DNA from: Streptomyces sp. NK15101
GTDB taxonomy: Bacteria; Actinomycetota; Actinomycetes; Streptomycetales; Streptomycetaceae
Assembly (NCBI RefSeq): GCF_020400725.1
Contig: NZ_JAINVG010000002.1
Span: forward strand, 1 to 64,000
Direction of reading: 5' to 3'
Length of the DNA stretch: 64,000 nucleotides
The translations under genes and the position numbers were made by a program. Below, one piece after another: positions 28,947-37,053 of the stretch; positions within the stretch are counted from its first letter, which is position 1, and each line of letters begins with the position of its first letter. The notes beneath the pieces are model-generated. The model was given only the letters and a program-made list of their open reading frames with translations. It was not told the origin of the DNA and did not search any database.

Positions 28947-31679
28947 TCAGCGGGCCGCGCGGGCGGCATACGCGCGGACGTCGGCGTCCGCGTCGTCGGC
29001 CGCCCCGGCGAGCGCGGCGCGGGCCGCCGGTTCGGCCCGGTGGGCGAGGAGCGACAGGACGGCGGCCTTGCGCACGTCCGCGTTCGGATCGGCGAGCGCC
29101 CCCGCGAGCGCCGGGACGGCGAGACCGGGCGGCGCCGCCCGGAGCGCGGTCGCCGCCCCGGACCGCACCTGCCAGGCACGGTCGCCGAGCGCCGCCCCCG
29201 CCCCCGCCGCGTACGCCGGCGGGCAGCCGGTGCCCGCCAGGGCGGCGAGGGCGGCGCCCCTGACCAGTGGATCGGGGTCGTCCAGCAGCGGCGCCAGCGG
29301 CTCCGGCGCGGGGGCCCGCACCGCCGCCAGACCACGGGCCACCGCGACCCGGACCTCACGCGCCGGGTCGGCCGCGGCCCGCGCGAGCTCCCCGGCCGCG
29401 TCCACCGACACCAGGGCCCGTACGGCCTGGACGCGCACCTCCACGGAAGGATCGGCGAGCGCGCCCGCGTACAGCCCGGCGGCCCCCAGCCGCAGCGCCC
29501 GCAGGACGTCGAGCGCGGCGGCCCGCACGGCCGGATCGGGCACGCCCAGGGCCTCCCTGAGGCCCTCCGCGAGCGCCGGCTCGGCGGGCAGCACCTCGAC
29601 CAGCTCCCGCAGCGCCGCCGCGGCCGCGGCCCGGACCGGCGCCGCCTCGTCCCGCAGCCGGCCGGCGAGCACCGGACCGGCCCCGGCCGGCGCGGTCTCC
29701 CCGAGCGCCGTGACCGCGGCGGCCCGCACCGCCGGATCGGCGTCGGCCAGGTACGGACCGAGCGCGTCCAGGTCGGGGGAGTCCTCGACGAGCGAGAGCA
29801 GCCCCAGCAGCCGGGGATGCGGCGGCGCGGTCGCGGGGACCCCGGCCGGCGCGTCGACGGCCGCAGGCCGGGGGGCCGGCGCCGCCGGGACCGCGTCCCG
29901 CGCTCCGGCCGTGGCCACCGGCACGAGCGCCACCTCGCCCAGGAGCCGCTCGGGACCGCCGGGCGGCGAGAACTCCGGCACCGGGACGACGTACGGCTCG
30001 ACCGGCCGGGCCGTGAACTCCATCGCCCCGGAAGGGGACTTGCGCAGGTCGAGGTGGTGCAGCCAGCCCGTGTCGTCCCGCTCGGGGTGGTCGAGCCGCT
30101 CGTGGTAGAGGCCCCACCGCGACTCCGTCCGGGCGAGCGAGGCCCGCGCCGCCATCTCGGCGCAGTCCCGGATGAACGACACCTCCGCGCAGCGCATGAG
30201 CTCGTGCGCCGTGCGCGCGCCCATCCCGGCGATCTCCGCCGACATCCGGTCGAAGGCCTCCACGGCCAGGGAGAGCTTCGCCCCCGTCTTCGGCGGCGCC
30301 ACGTAGTCGTTGACGAACCGGCGCAGCTTGTACTCGACCTGGGGCTGCGGCGGACCGTCGGGGTTCCGCAGCGGCCGGTAGACGAGCTCGTGGGCGGCCG
30401 CGAGCTGCTCCCGGTCCAGCTCGCCCTCGTACGCCCGGTACCGGGAGGCGTCCTCGCCCGCCAGGTCGCCGAAGACGAACGCGCCGATCATGTAGTTGTG
30501 CGGTACGGAGGCCAGGTCCCCGGCCGCGTACAGCCGGGGCACGGTCGTGCGGGCACGGTCGTCCACCCGCACCCCGGAGGCCGAGTGCCCGCCGCACAGA
30601 CCGATCTCCGAGATGTGCATCTCGATGTCGTGGGTCCGGTAGTCGTGCCCCCGGTTCTCGTGGAAGGTGCCCCGGGTGGGCCGCTCCGTGGTGTGCAGGA
30701 TCGACTCGACGGCGCCGATGGTCTCCTCGGGGAGATGGCTCAGCTTCAGGTACACCGGACCCCGGTCCGAGGCGAGTTCGGCCGCGAACTCGGCCATCAT
30801 CTGCCCCGACCAGTAGTCCGACTCGACGAACCGCTCGCCGTGCCGGTTCACCTGGTACCCGCCGAAGGGATTGGCGACGTAGGCGCAGGCCGGCCCGTTG
30901 TAGTCCTTGATCAGCGGGTTGATCTGGAAGCACTCGATCCCGGTGAGCGCCGCGCCCGCGTGGTACGCCATGGCGTAGCCGTCACCGGCGTTCGTCGGGT
31001 TCTCGTACGTCCCGTACAGATAGCCGGAGGCGGGCAGGCCGAGCCGCCCGCAGGGGCCGGTGGCCAGGACCACGGCCCCCGCGCGGACGACGACGAACTC
31101 CCCGGTGCGGGTGTGGAACCCGGCCGCGCCGACGGCACGCCCGTCCTCCGGGTGGGTGAGCACCCGGACCGGCATGACCCGGTTCTCGATCCGGATCCGC
31201 TCCCGCATCTCGCGCCGCCGCAGCTGCCGGTAGAGGACCTTCTTCACGTCCTTGCCCTCGGGCATCGGCAGCACGTACGAGCCGGACCGGTGCACCTGCC
31301 GGACCGCGTACTCCCCGTGCTCGTCCTTCTCGAACTTCACCCCGTACGACTCCAGCCGCCGGACCATCGCGAAGCCGCGGGTCGCCGTCCGGCGGACGGT
31401 GGACTGGTCGACGAGGCCGTCGTTCGCCCGGGTGATCTCGGCGACGTAGTCGTCGGGTTCGGCCCGGCCGGGCACCACGGCGTTGTTGACGCCGTCCATG
31501 CCCATGGCCAGGGCGCCGGAGTGGCGGACGTGAGCCTTCTCCAGGAGCAGGACGTCCGCCCCGCGCTCGGCGGCGGTCAGCGCCGCCATCGTGCCGGCGG
31601 TGCCGCCGCCGATCACGAGCACGTCGCAGGAGAGCTCGGTCGCGTCGGCGAGGTCGGGAACGGTCAGGGGGGTGTCCAC
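28947..31679 (-). CDS. AprA-like flavoprotein oxidoreductase fused to a HEAT-repeat domain
   Basis: This 910-residue protein is the last gene of a six-gene operon. Residues about 1-570 belong to the fumarate reductase/succinate dehydrogenase/adenylylsulfate reductase alpha flavoprotein family: VLVIGGGTAGTMAALTAAER binds the FAD ADP moiety, VVLATGPCGRLGLPASGYLY follows, and RLYAAGDLASVPHNYMIGAF is the C-terminal flavin segment. Residues about 600-910 are HEAT-like repeats of roughly 31 residues (DPAVRAAAVTALGE, DPSVEVRVQAVRALV, DPNADVRKAAVLSLL). The FAD half would oxidise or reduce a small substrate with electrons exchanged through the operon's AprB-like ferredoxin. The HEAT tail is not part of AprA and may dock a partner. 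The substrate is unknown. Confidence 0.85.
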   Translation of the reverse strand: MDTPLTVPDLADATELSCDVLVIGGGTAGTMAALTAAERGADVLLLEKAHVRHSGALAMGMDGVNNAVVPGRAEPDDYVAEITRANDGLVDQSTVRRTATRGFAMVRRLESYGVKFEKDEHGEYAVRQVHRSGSYVLPMPEGKDVKKVLYRQLRRREMRERIRIENRVMPVRVLTHPEDGRAVGAAGFHTRTGEFVVVRAGAVVLATGPCGRLGLPASGYLYGTYENPTNAGDGYAMAYHAGAALTGIECFQINPLIKDYNGPACAYVANPFGGYQVNRHGERFVESDYWSGQMMAEFAAELASDRGPVYLKLSHLPEETIGAVESILHTTERPTRGTFHENRGHDYRTHDIEMHISEIGLCGGHSASGVRVDDRARTTVPRLYAAGDLASVPHNYMIGAFVFGDLAGEDASRYRAYEGELDREQLAAAHELVYRPLRNPDGPPQPQVEYKLRRFVNDYVAPPKTGAKLSLAVEAFDRMSAEIAGMGARTAHELMRCAEVSFIRDCAEMAARASLARTESRWGLYHERLDHPERDDTGWLHHLDLRKSPSGAMEFTARPVEPYVVPVPEFSPPGGPERLLGEVALVPVATAGARDAVPAAPAPRPAAVDAPAGVPATAPPHPRLLGLLSLVEDSPDLDALGPYLADADPAVRAAAVTALGETAPAGAGPVLAGRLRDEAAPVRAAAAAALRELVEVLPAEPALAEGLREALGVPDPAVRAAALDVLRALRLGAAGLYAGALADPSVEVRVQAVRALVSVDAAGELARAAADPAREVRVAVARGLAAVRAPAPEPLAPLLDDPDPLVRGAALAALAGTGCPPAYAAGAGAALGDRAWQVRSGAATALRAAPPGLAVPALAGALADPNADVRKAAVLSLLAHRAEPAARAALAGAADDADADVRAYAARAAR

Positions 31680-31718
31680 GGGATGCCTTTCTCGGGGGGC
31701 CCGCAGAGGGGCGGGGGA

Positions 31719-32474
31719 TCAGAGCGAGTCGAGGACGCGGCGGCGCAGCGCCGCGGTGGCGGGCGCGTCCCGGGCGTCCCGCGAGCGCGGGTGCGGCACG
31801 TCCAGGACCTCGCCGGACGCGAACAGGACGACCCGGTCGCCGAGATGGAGGGCCTCGTCCACGTCGTGGGTGACGAAGACGACGGTCGCGCCGGTGCCGC
31901 GCAGGATCTCCACGAGCAGGTCCTGCATCCCGGCGCGGGTCGTCGCGTCGAGCGCGCCGAACGGCTCGTCCATCAGGACCGCCCGCGGCCGCCCGGCGAG
32001 CGCCCGGGCCAGCTGGACGCGCTGCCGCTGCCCGCCGGACAGCCGGCCCGGCAGCTTGTGCGCGTGCCCGGCGAGTCCGACCCGCTCCAGCCACTCCTCC
32101 GCCGAGCGGCGCCGCTCGGCGCGCGGGACGCGGCGGATCGCGAGCGGCAGCTCCACATTGGCCCGGACCGACCGCCAGGGCAGCAGGGCGTCGTGCTGGA
32201 AGACGAGCGCCCGGTCGGCGCCGGGCCGCCGGACCGGCTCCCCGTCCTGGGTGACCCGCCCCTCCAGCGGGGGCAGCAGCCCGGCGAGCGTCCGCAGCAG
32301 GGTCGTCTTCCCGCAGCCGGAGGGGCCGACCACGGTGAGGAGTTCACCGGGCGCGATCCGCAGTCCGACGGGACCGGACACGGCGGTGCCGTCCGGGTGA
32401 CCGAGCCGGACGTCGTGCAGGACGAGTTCCGCGCCGGCCGGCACGGCGGTGACGGGCGGGCTCACGGTGGTCAT
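31719..32474 (-). CDS. ABC transporter ATPase, SsuB/TauB type
   Basis: This is a 251-residue ABC ATPase. Walker A is GPSGCGKTT (about residues 50-58), the Q-loop follows at VFQHDALLPW, the signature is LSGGQRQRVQLARAL and Walker B VLMDEPFGALD, with the H-loop in VVFVTHDVDEALHLGD. The subgroup matches nitrate/sulfonate/taurine importers (SsuB, TauB, NrtD). It energises uptake with the permease whose stop overlaps its start by ATGA and the lipoprotein upstream. The gap to the flavoprotein gene is 39 bases, so they are one transcription unit. Confidence 0.92.
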   Translation of the reverse strand: MTTVSPPVTAVPAGAELVLHDVRLGHPDGTAVSGPVGLRIAPGELLTVVGPSGCGKTTLLRTLAGLLPPLEGRVTQDGEPVRRPGADRALVFQHDALLPWRSVRANVELPLAIRRVPRAERRRSAEEWLERVGLAGHAHKLPGRLSGGQRQRVQLARALAGRPRAVLMDEPFGALDATTRAGMQDLLVEILRGTGATVVFVTHDVDEALHLGDRVVLFASGEVLDVPHPRSRDARDAPATAALRRRVLDSL

Positions 32475-33418
32475 GTGACCGGCTCCTTCTCGGGTACGGG
32501 CAGGACGGCGGAGTCCGCCGGGGCGTCCGGGGCGGGGCCCGCGAGGGACTCGGGCCCGGGGCTCGTGGCCCCCGCCGGGGAGGCCGGGTCCGCACGGTGC
32601 GGGGGCGCCGACGCGGAGTCCGCCGAACGGGCCGGGCCGGCCGCGCCGCCCCCCGCGGCGCCCGGCAGCCAGGCGGTGACCCGCCGGCCGAGCGCCTCGA
32701 CCGCCGTGGAGGTGAGCCGGCCCAGGACGCCGATGGTGGCCATGCCGACGAAGACCCCGGGGTAGTCGACGACCGTGTAGTCCTGCCAGGTGCGGTAGCC
32801 CACCCCGTACTCGCCGGAGATCATCTCCGCCGAGATCACACAGATCCACGCGACCCCGATGCCCACCGAGAGACCGCCGAAGACGCCCGGCAGGGCACCC
32901 GGCAGGACCACCGAGAACAGCACCCGGGCCCGGCCCCCGCCCATCGTGAGCACGGCCTCCTCCCACGCCGGGTCCAGGGCCCGCACCGCGTGCCGGGTCG
33001 ACACGAGGACGGGGAAGAACGCGGCGGCGCAGGTGATGAAGACGATGCCCTGCTCGTTGGTGGGCAGCAGCAGGATCGCGACCGGCACCAGGGCGATGGC
33101 CGGCACCGGCCGCACGATCTCCACCAGCGGCCCCAGGACGTCCGCGGCCCACCTCGACCGGGCGACGGCCGTCCCGGTGGCCACCCCGAGGACGGCCGCG
33201 AGCAGGAAGCCCAGCGCGATCCGGCGCAGACTGTGGCCGAGGTCCTGCCAGTACGCCTCGGTGCCGATCCGGTCGGCGAGCGCGGAGGCCACCTCGACGA
33301 CCGTGGGGAACTGCTCGAACCGCAGCCACAGACTGACGTCCAGGGAGGTCAGCAGCTGCCAGACGCCGAGTGCCGCGAGCGGAGAGGCCACCCGGACCAG
33401 GTGGCGGCGCCGGCTCAT
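32471..33418 (-). CDS. ABC transporter permease, SsuC/TauC type
   Basis: This 315-residue membrane protein has six hydrophobic segments. The EAA-type loop is AWEEAVLTMGGGRARVLFSV then VLPGALPGVFGGL, typical of nitrate/sulfonate/taurine importers. It has an unusually long Ala/Pro-rich C-terminal tail (about 60 residues, PGAAGGGAAGPARSADSASA onward), likely disordered and cytoplasmic. The start at 33418 overlaps the substrate-binding protein's stop by ATGA, and its own stop overlaps the ATPase start the same way, so the three transporter genes are translationally coupled. Confidence 0.9.
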   Translation of the reverse strand: MSRRRHLVRVASPLAALGVWQLLTSLDVSLWLRFEQFPTVVEVASALADRIGTEAYWQDLGHSLRRIALGFLLAAVLGVATGTAVARSRWAADVLGPLVEIVRPVPAIALVPVAILLLPTNEQGIVFITCAAAFFPVLVSTRHAVRALDPAWEEAVLTMGGGRARVLFSVVLPGALPGVFGGLSVGIGVAWICVISAEMISGEYGVGYRTWQDYTVVDYPGVFVGMATIGVLGRLTSTAVEALGRRVTAWLPGAAGGGAAGPARSADSASAPPHRADPASPAGATSPGPESLAGPAPDAPADSAVLPVPEKEPVT

Positions 33419-34755
33419 GACGCGAGCCTCACGGCGTCCGCGTACCCGACGATCCGGGAGCCCGCGTGGCCCGTGACGTACCGCTCCGCGCCCTCCCGGG
33501 TCACGAAGGCGCGCCACTGGCCGCCGTCCCGGACCCACACCGCGCGGTCCGCGAACCAGAGCGTCCCGGTCACCGCGTCCGGCACGTAGGCGGCCCGGAC
33601 CTGCGCCCCCTTGACGGCCTTGAGGAGCGCCCCGGGGCTGTCGAAGGTGCGGGTCGACCCCTGGCCCTTCAGCCAGAGCTCGGACTTGGCGGCGACCGCC
33701 TTCGGGTACGGGGCCCCCGGGACCGCCCGCCGCAGCGGGGCCGCGTCGACGAAGGCGTCCACGTCGACGTCCTTCACCAGACCGGCCTCCGCCAGGACCG
33801 GCACGTCCTCCTTGAGCGCGGCGACCAGCTCGGGGCGGAGCGCCGGGTCGAAGGTGGCGATGCCCTGGGCGCCGTTGTAGAGGTAGACCACCTCGGCGGG
33901 CAGCCCCGTCTCCTTCGCGACCGACTCGGCGGACGCCACCGGACGGCGGCGCAACTCGTCCGTGGCCCGCCGCTGCGCCCGCAGGAACGCGTCGAGGACC
34001 TCCGGCCGCTGCTTCGCGAACCGCTCGCGGACGGTGACCCCGTGGAAGGTCGGCAGGTTCAGCTCGGCCCCGTCGTACAGCGCCGTCGCCCGGCCCTGGA
34101 AGGCGAGCAGACCGGGCCAGGCGACGAACTGGGAGAGCGCGTCGACGGTGCCCGCCGCCAGGGCCGAAGCACCCACGCTCGGCTGGTGGTTGACCTTGTC
34201 GACGTCCTTCGCCGGGTCGATCCCGGCCCGCCGCAGGGCACGGACGAGCGTGCCGTCGGCGGCCGAACCGACGCTCGTGGACACCTTGCGGCCCTTGAGG
34301 TCCTTCAGCGTCCGCAGCGGCGAACCGGGGGAGGTGACCACGGTGTTGAGACCGCCGCGCAGGTTGTACCCGGTCACCGCGACGAGCCGCGTCGGCTCCT
34401 TGAGCTGCTTGCCGCGCGCCGCGTTGATCAGCAGCGGGAAGTCGCCCATCGAGCCGATGTCGATCTTCCCCGCCGTCATCTGGGCGGTGATCGGAGCGCC
34501 GGTCGCGTAGTCCTGCCAGACGACTCGGTAGCTGACGCCGTCCTTCCTGCCGCGCGCCGTGAGCTCCTCCTCGAAGTAGCCCAGGGAGCGCAGCAGCGTG
34601 CCGGCGGTGACGGTGTTGATGGTCTTCGACTGGTAGCCGACGGTCACGGTGACCGTCTTCCCGTCCGCAGAGGCGCCGGCTCCGCCGCCGCAGGCGGTGG
34701 CGAGCGGAAGGAGCAGGGCGAGCGGGAGGGACAGGGCGAGTCTTCGTACGCGCAT
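33415..34755 (-). CDS. ABC substrate-binding lipoprotein, SsuA/TauA type, with NosL-like C-terminal extension
   Basis: This 446-residue exported protein begins RRLALSLPLALLLPLATAC, a lipoprotein signal peptide with Cys21 as the probable lipidation site. Residues about 30-340 are an NMT1/SsuA-type binding protein (TVTVGYQSKTINTVTAGTLL, DIGSMGDFPLLINAARG, LKDLKGRKVSTSVGSAADG). The last about 60 residues (TGTLWFADRAVWVRDGGQWR, AFVTREGAERYVTGHAGSRI) look like a NosL-type segment rather than part of the usual fold; that resemblance is from memory. Members bind taurine, sulfonates, nitrate, thiamine precursors or similar small molecules. The ligand cannot be read from the sequence. Confidence 0.85.
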   Translation of the reverse strand: MRVRRLALSLPLALLLPLATACGGGAGASADGKTVTVTVGYQSKTINTVTAGTLLRSLGYFEEELTARGRKDGVSYRVVWQDYATGAPITAQMTAGKIDIGSMGDFPLLINAARGKQLKEPTRLVAVTGYNLRGGLNTVVTSPGSPLRTLKDLKGRKVSTSVGSAADGTLVRALRRAGIDPAKDVDKVNHQPSVGASALAAGTVDALSQFVAWPGLLAFQGRATALYDGAELNLPTFHGVTVRERFAKQRPEVLDAFLRAQRRATDELRRRPVASAESVAKETGLPAEVVYLYNGAQGIATFDPALRPELVAALKEDVPVLAEAGLVKDVDVDAFVDAAPLRRAVPGAPYPKAVAAKSELWLKGQGSTRTFDSPGALLKAVKGAQVRAAYVPDAVTGTLWFADRAVWVRDGGQWRAFVTREGAERYVTGHAGSRIVGYADAVRLAS

Positions 34756-34769
34756 GGGAGTTCGGCCTT

Positions 34770-34997
34770 TCACCGGAGGAGGTAGGGCATGTTGACGGTC
34801 ACCGCGCCGGTGGGACAGCGGGCCGCGCACGGGCCGCAGTACCAGCACTCGTCCACGTGCATGTACGCCTTGCCGTCCTCCTCGCGGATCGCGAGCGAGT
34901 CGAGCGGACACATGTCGACGCACAGCGTGCAGCCGTCGATGCACTTCGACTCGTCGATGGTGACGGGCACGTCACCGCGCTGGGGGACCACAGGCAT
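34770..34997 (-). CDS. AprB-like two-cluster [4Fe-4S] ferredoxin
   Basis: This 75-residue ferredoxin has two cluster motifs: KCIDGCTLCVDMCPLD (CX3CX2CX3CP, one residue longer in the first gap than usual) and ECWYCGPCAARCPTG (CX2CX2CX3CP). The first motif's extra residue and the surrounding GKAYMHVDECWYC resemble the N-terminal part of AprB, the electron-transfer subunit of adenylylsulfate reductase, but the C-terminal AprB tail is missing. It lies 14 bases before the binding-protein start and in the same operon as the AprA-like flavoprotein, so it probably carries that enzyme's electrons. Confidence 0.88.
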   Translation of the reverse strand: MPVVPQRGDVPVTIDESKCIDGCTLCVDMCPLDSLAIREEDGKAYMHVDECWYCGPCAARCPTGAVTVNMPYLLR

Positions 34998-35040
34998 GGC
35001 TGTCTCCGGGAAAGGGGTGTACGGGGAGGCGGGGGGGAGG

Positions 35041-35808
35041 TCAGAGGGAGCGGCGGAGCACGCCGCTCATGGTGATGCGGTCGCCGCGGAACCGGATGAA
35101 CTCCAGGTCCACCGGCCGCCCGTCGGGCAGACGGGTCAGCCGCTCCAGCATCAGGACGGCGGCGCCGCGCGGCGCCTGGAGGACGGCGGCGGAGTGCGCG
35201 TCGGCGTTGACGGCCTCCAGGGTGATCTCGGCGTGCCCGAGCGGACCGCCGGTCAGCTGCTCCAGGAGCCGGAACACGTCCGTGTTCTCGAGGTCGCAGC
35301 CGAGGAGCTCGCCCCCGATGTCCATCGGGAGGTACGACAGGTCGAGCGAGAGCGGCAGTCCGTTCAGGCGGCGCAGCCGCTCGACGCAGAGCACGTCCGC
35401 GTGTTCGGGCAGGCCCAGCCGGTGGGCCACCGGCCCCGGGGCTCCGACCGGGCCCATCGTCCGGACCTCGTTGGTGACCCTGCCGTGCTCGTGCAGGGTC
35501 TCGGCGAGGCCCTGGAGCCGGTCGAGACCGTGCGGGTACTTCTCGCAGACCACCACCGTCCCGACCCCCGGCTGCCGGTCGACCAGCTGCTCGCCGCGCA
35601 GCAGGTCGAGCGCCTGCCGGACGGTGTTGCGACTGGCCCGGTAGTCGGCCGCGATCACGTCCTCCAGAGGGAGGACCCCACCGGGGAAGCCGCCCGCCAG
35701 GATCTGGTGGCGCAGCAGGTCGGCGAGCTGCCGCGCCCGGTCGGCCCTCAGTCGCCGACGGCGGGCGGCGGCGACGGGGCGGGCGGCGGGAGCGGGTTCG
35801 GCGGGCAT
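35041..35808 (-). CDS. GntR-family regulator with UTRA sensor
   Basis: This 255-residue protein has a GntR winged helix (residues about 20-90; DRARQLADLLRHQILAGGFP, ASRNTVRQALDLLRGEQLVD, RQPGVGTVV) and a C-terminal UTRA ligand domain (VAHRLGLPEHADVLCVERLR, LDLSYLPMDIGGELL, DGRPVDLEFIRFRGDRITMS). The N-terminus is Ala/Arg rich. It is the first gene of the six-gene operon that ends with the AprA-like flavoprotein, with a 43-base gap to the ferredoxin gene, so it most likely autoregulates the operon in response to the imported substrate. Confidence 0.9.
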   Translation of the reverse strand: MPAEPAPAARPVAAARRRRLRADRARQLADLLRHQILAGGFPGGVLPLEDVIAADYRASRNTVRQALDLLRGEQLVDRQPGVGTVVVCEKYPHGLDRLQGLAETLHEHGRVTNEVRTMGPVGAPGPVAHRLGLPEHADVLCVERLRRLNGLPLSLDLSYLPMDIGGELLGCDLENTDVFRLLEQLTGGPLGHAEITLEAVNADAHSAAVLQAPRGAAVLMLERLTRLPDGRPVDLEFIRFRGDRITMSGVLRRSL

Positions 35809-35975
35809 GGGACGGAACGTAGCGGCGGACCGGCCCCGATGGTGTTGCCGCAGTATTGCGCCACCTGACACCCCTTCCGTACGTCTCTGACCTGCGACGA
35901 CGGCGGGAAGACGGCGAGATCCGCCACCCCGGCGCCCAGTACGTGGACAGCCGGCCGCCCACCATGTGGGAGGGA

Positions 35976-36908
35976 TCAGGCGGCCGGACCGTGGACCTGG
36001 CCCCGGAGGGCCACCGAGAGGTGGTGGTGCAGCATGCCGAGGACCGGCTCGTCCGGGGCGAACAGGCCGGCGGCCAGCTTCCAGTACCGGGGGAGCACGG
36101 GGCTGTCGTCCAGGGCGAGCAGCCCGACGAGCCGGCGCCGGAAGTCCGGCGTGTCCGCCTCCCCGCGCGCCCGGGCGTAGGCGGAGACGAAGCAGTCCAG
36201 GGCCCCGCCGTCCTGCGGCGCCCGCCCGGCCCGCAACTCGGCGGAGGCCAGCCCGTACGCCTCGGCGAGACCCTCGTAGAGCACGACCGGACGGTACTCG
36301 CCGTCCGGCAGCGGCGGCGCGGGCCGGAACTCCGGCCGTTCGAGGCGCGGGTCGGTGACGAACGCGTGCAGCCGCGCGAACGCGAGCACCTGCTCGGCGT
36401 CCGGCTCCTCCGGGGGCCGCGGCACCACCGCGTCGAGGACCGAGGCCACCACCCGCCCCGGCAGCCGCACCGGCAGGGCCCGCCGCCAGAACCGGACCAG
36501 GGCGTCCGTGTCCGGCGGGGCGGGCAGCGCACCGAGGAGCCGCAGCCGCTCCGCGCGTTCGCCTGCGGCGCACTCCTGGAGCAGCCGCAGGGAGGCCTCC
36601 TTCCAGCGCAGCGCCACCAGTTGGGAGCCGACGTCCCTCAACCGGCCCGCGACGGCCTCCTCGAGGACCGCGTCGGCCCCGTCCCCCTCGAGGACCCGCT
36701 CCACCTCGGGCACCGGCAGGTCGAGGGAGCGCAGCGACCGGATGAACCGCAGCCGGTCGAGCGCCTCGGCCCCGTACCTGCGATGACCGCCGGAGCTGCG
36801 GGCCGCCTCGGGCAGCAGACCGCGGTCGGAGTAGAACCGCACGGTCTTGACGGTGACACCCGCCCGCGCGGCCAGCTCCCCGATGCTCCACAGGCCGTCG
36901 GACGACAC
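35976..36908 (-). CDS. MerR-family transcriptional regulator
   Basis: This 310-residue protein begins with a GTG at 36908 behind GGAGG. Residues 6-75 are a MerR HTH (WSIGELAARAGVTVKTVRFY, SDRGLLPEAARSSGGHRRYG). The C-terminal about 200 residues form a helical, effector-type domain without recognisable Cys metal ligands, longer than in metal-sensing MerR proteins. It diverges from a tandem alpha/beta hydrolase gene whose promoter has the long 19-bp spacer that MerR proteins untwist. Ligand-induced activation of that hydrolase is the likely function. Confidence 0.88.
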   Translation of the reverse strand: MSSDGLWSIGELAARAGVTVKTVRFYSDRGLLPEAARSSGGHRRYGAEALDRLRFIRSLRSLDLPVPEVERVLEGDGADAVLEEAVAGRLRDVGSQLVALRWKEASLRLLQECAAGERAERLRLLGALPAPPDTDALVRFWRRALPVRLPGRVVASVLDAVVPRPPEEPDAEQVLAFARLHAFVTDPRLERPEFRPAPPLPDGEYRPVVLYEGLAEAYGLASAELRAGRAPQDGGALDCFVSAYARARGEADTPDFRRRLVGLLALDDSPVLPRYWKLAAGLFAPDEPVLGMLHHHLSVALRGQVHGPAA

Positions 36909-36982
36909 GGGGTGAACCTCCTTCGGCGGGAACCGGTGATCTCCGGCCCGTCCATTCTGTCGCGCGGCTCCCGACCGGCGGA

Positions 36983-37014
36983 CTTGAATCTCCCGCAGGG
37001 GGAGTTCCTAGCGT
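36983..37014 (+). promoter_or_regulatory. MerR-type promoter with 19-bp spacer and CTCCC/GGGAG dyad
   Basis: The -35 element TTGAAT (36984-36989) and -10 element TAGCGT (37009-37014) are 19 bp apart, longer than the usual 17 bp. Between them CTCCC (36990-36994) and GGGAG (37000-37004) form a dyad centred in the spacer. This is the classic geometry of a MerR-activated promoter, and a MerR gene diverges from it. Confidence 0.7.
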
Positions 37015-37053
37015 GACCGCGAGACATCCCCGAGGAGTGACGAGGAGACGGTC

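Noticed and set aside
26085..32765. A very long open frame on the plus strand crossing the MFS gene and the oppositely oriented flavoprotein and ABC genes
   Set aside because: It is an artefact of high GC content: the translation is low-complexity Arg/Pro/Gly/Ala text with no family motifs, and it lies antisense to, or out of frame with, well-supported genes.
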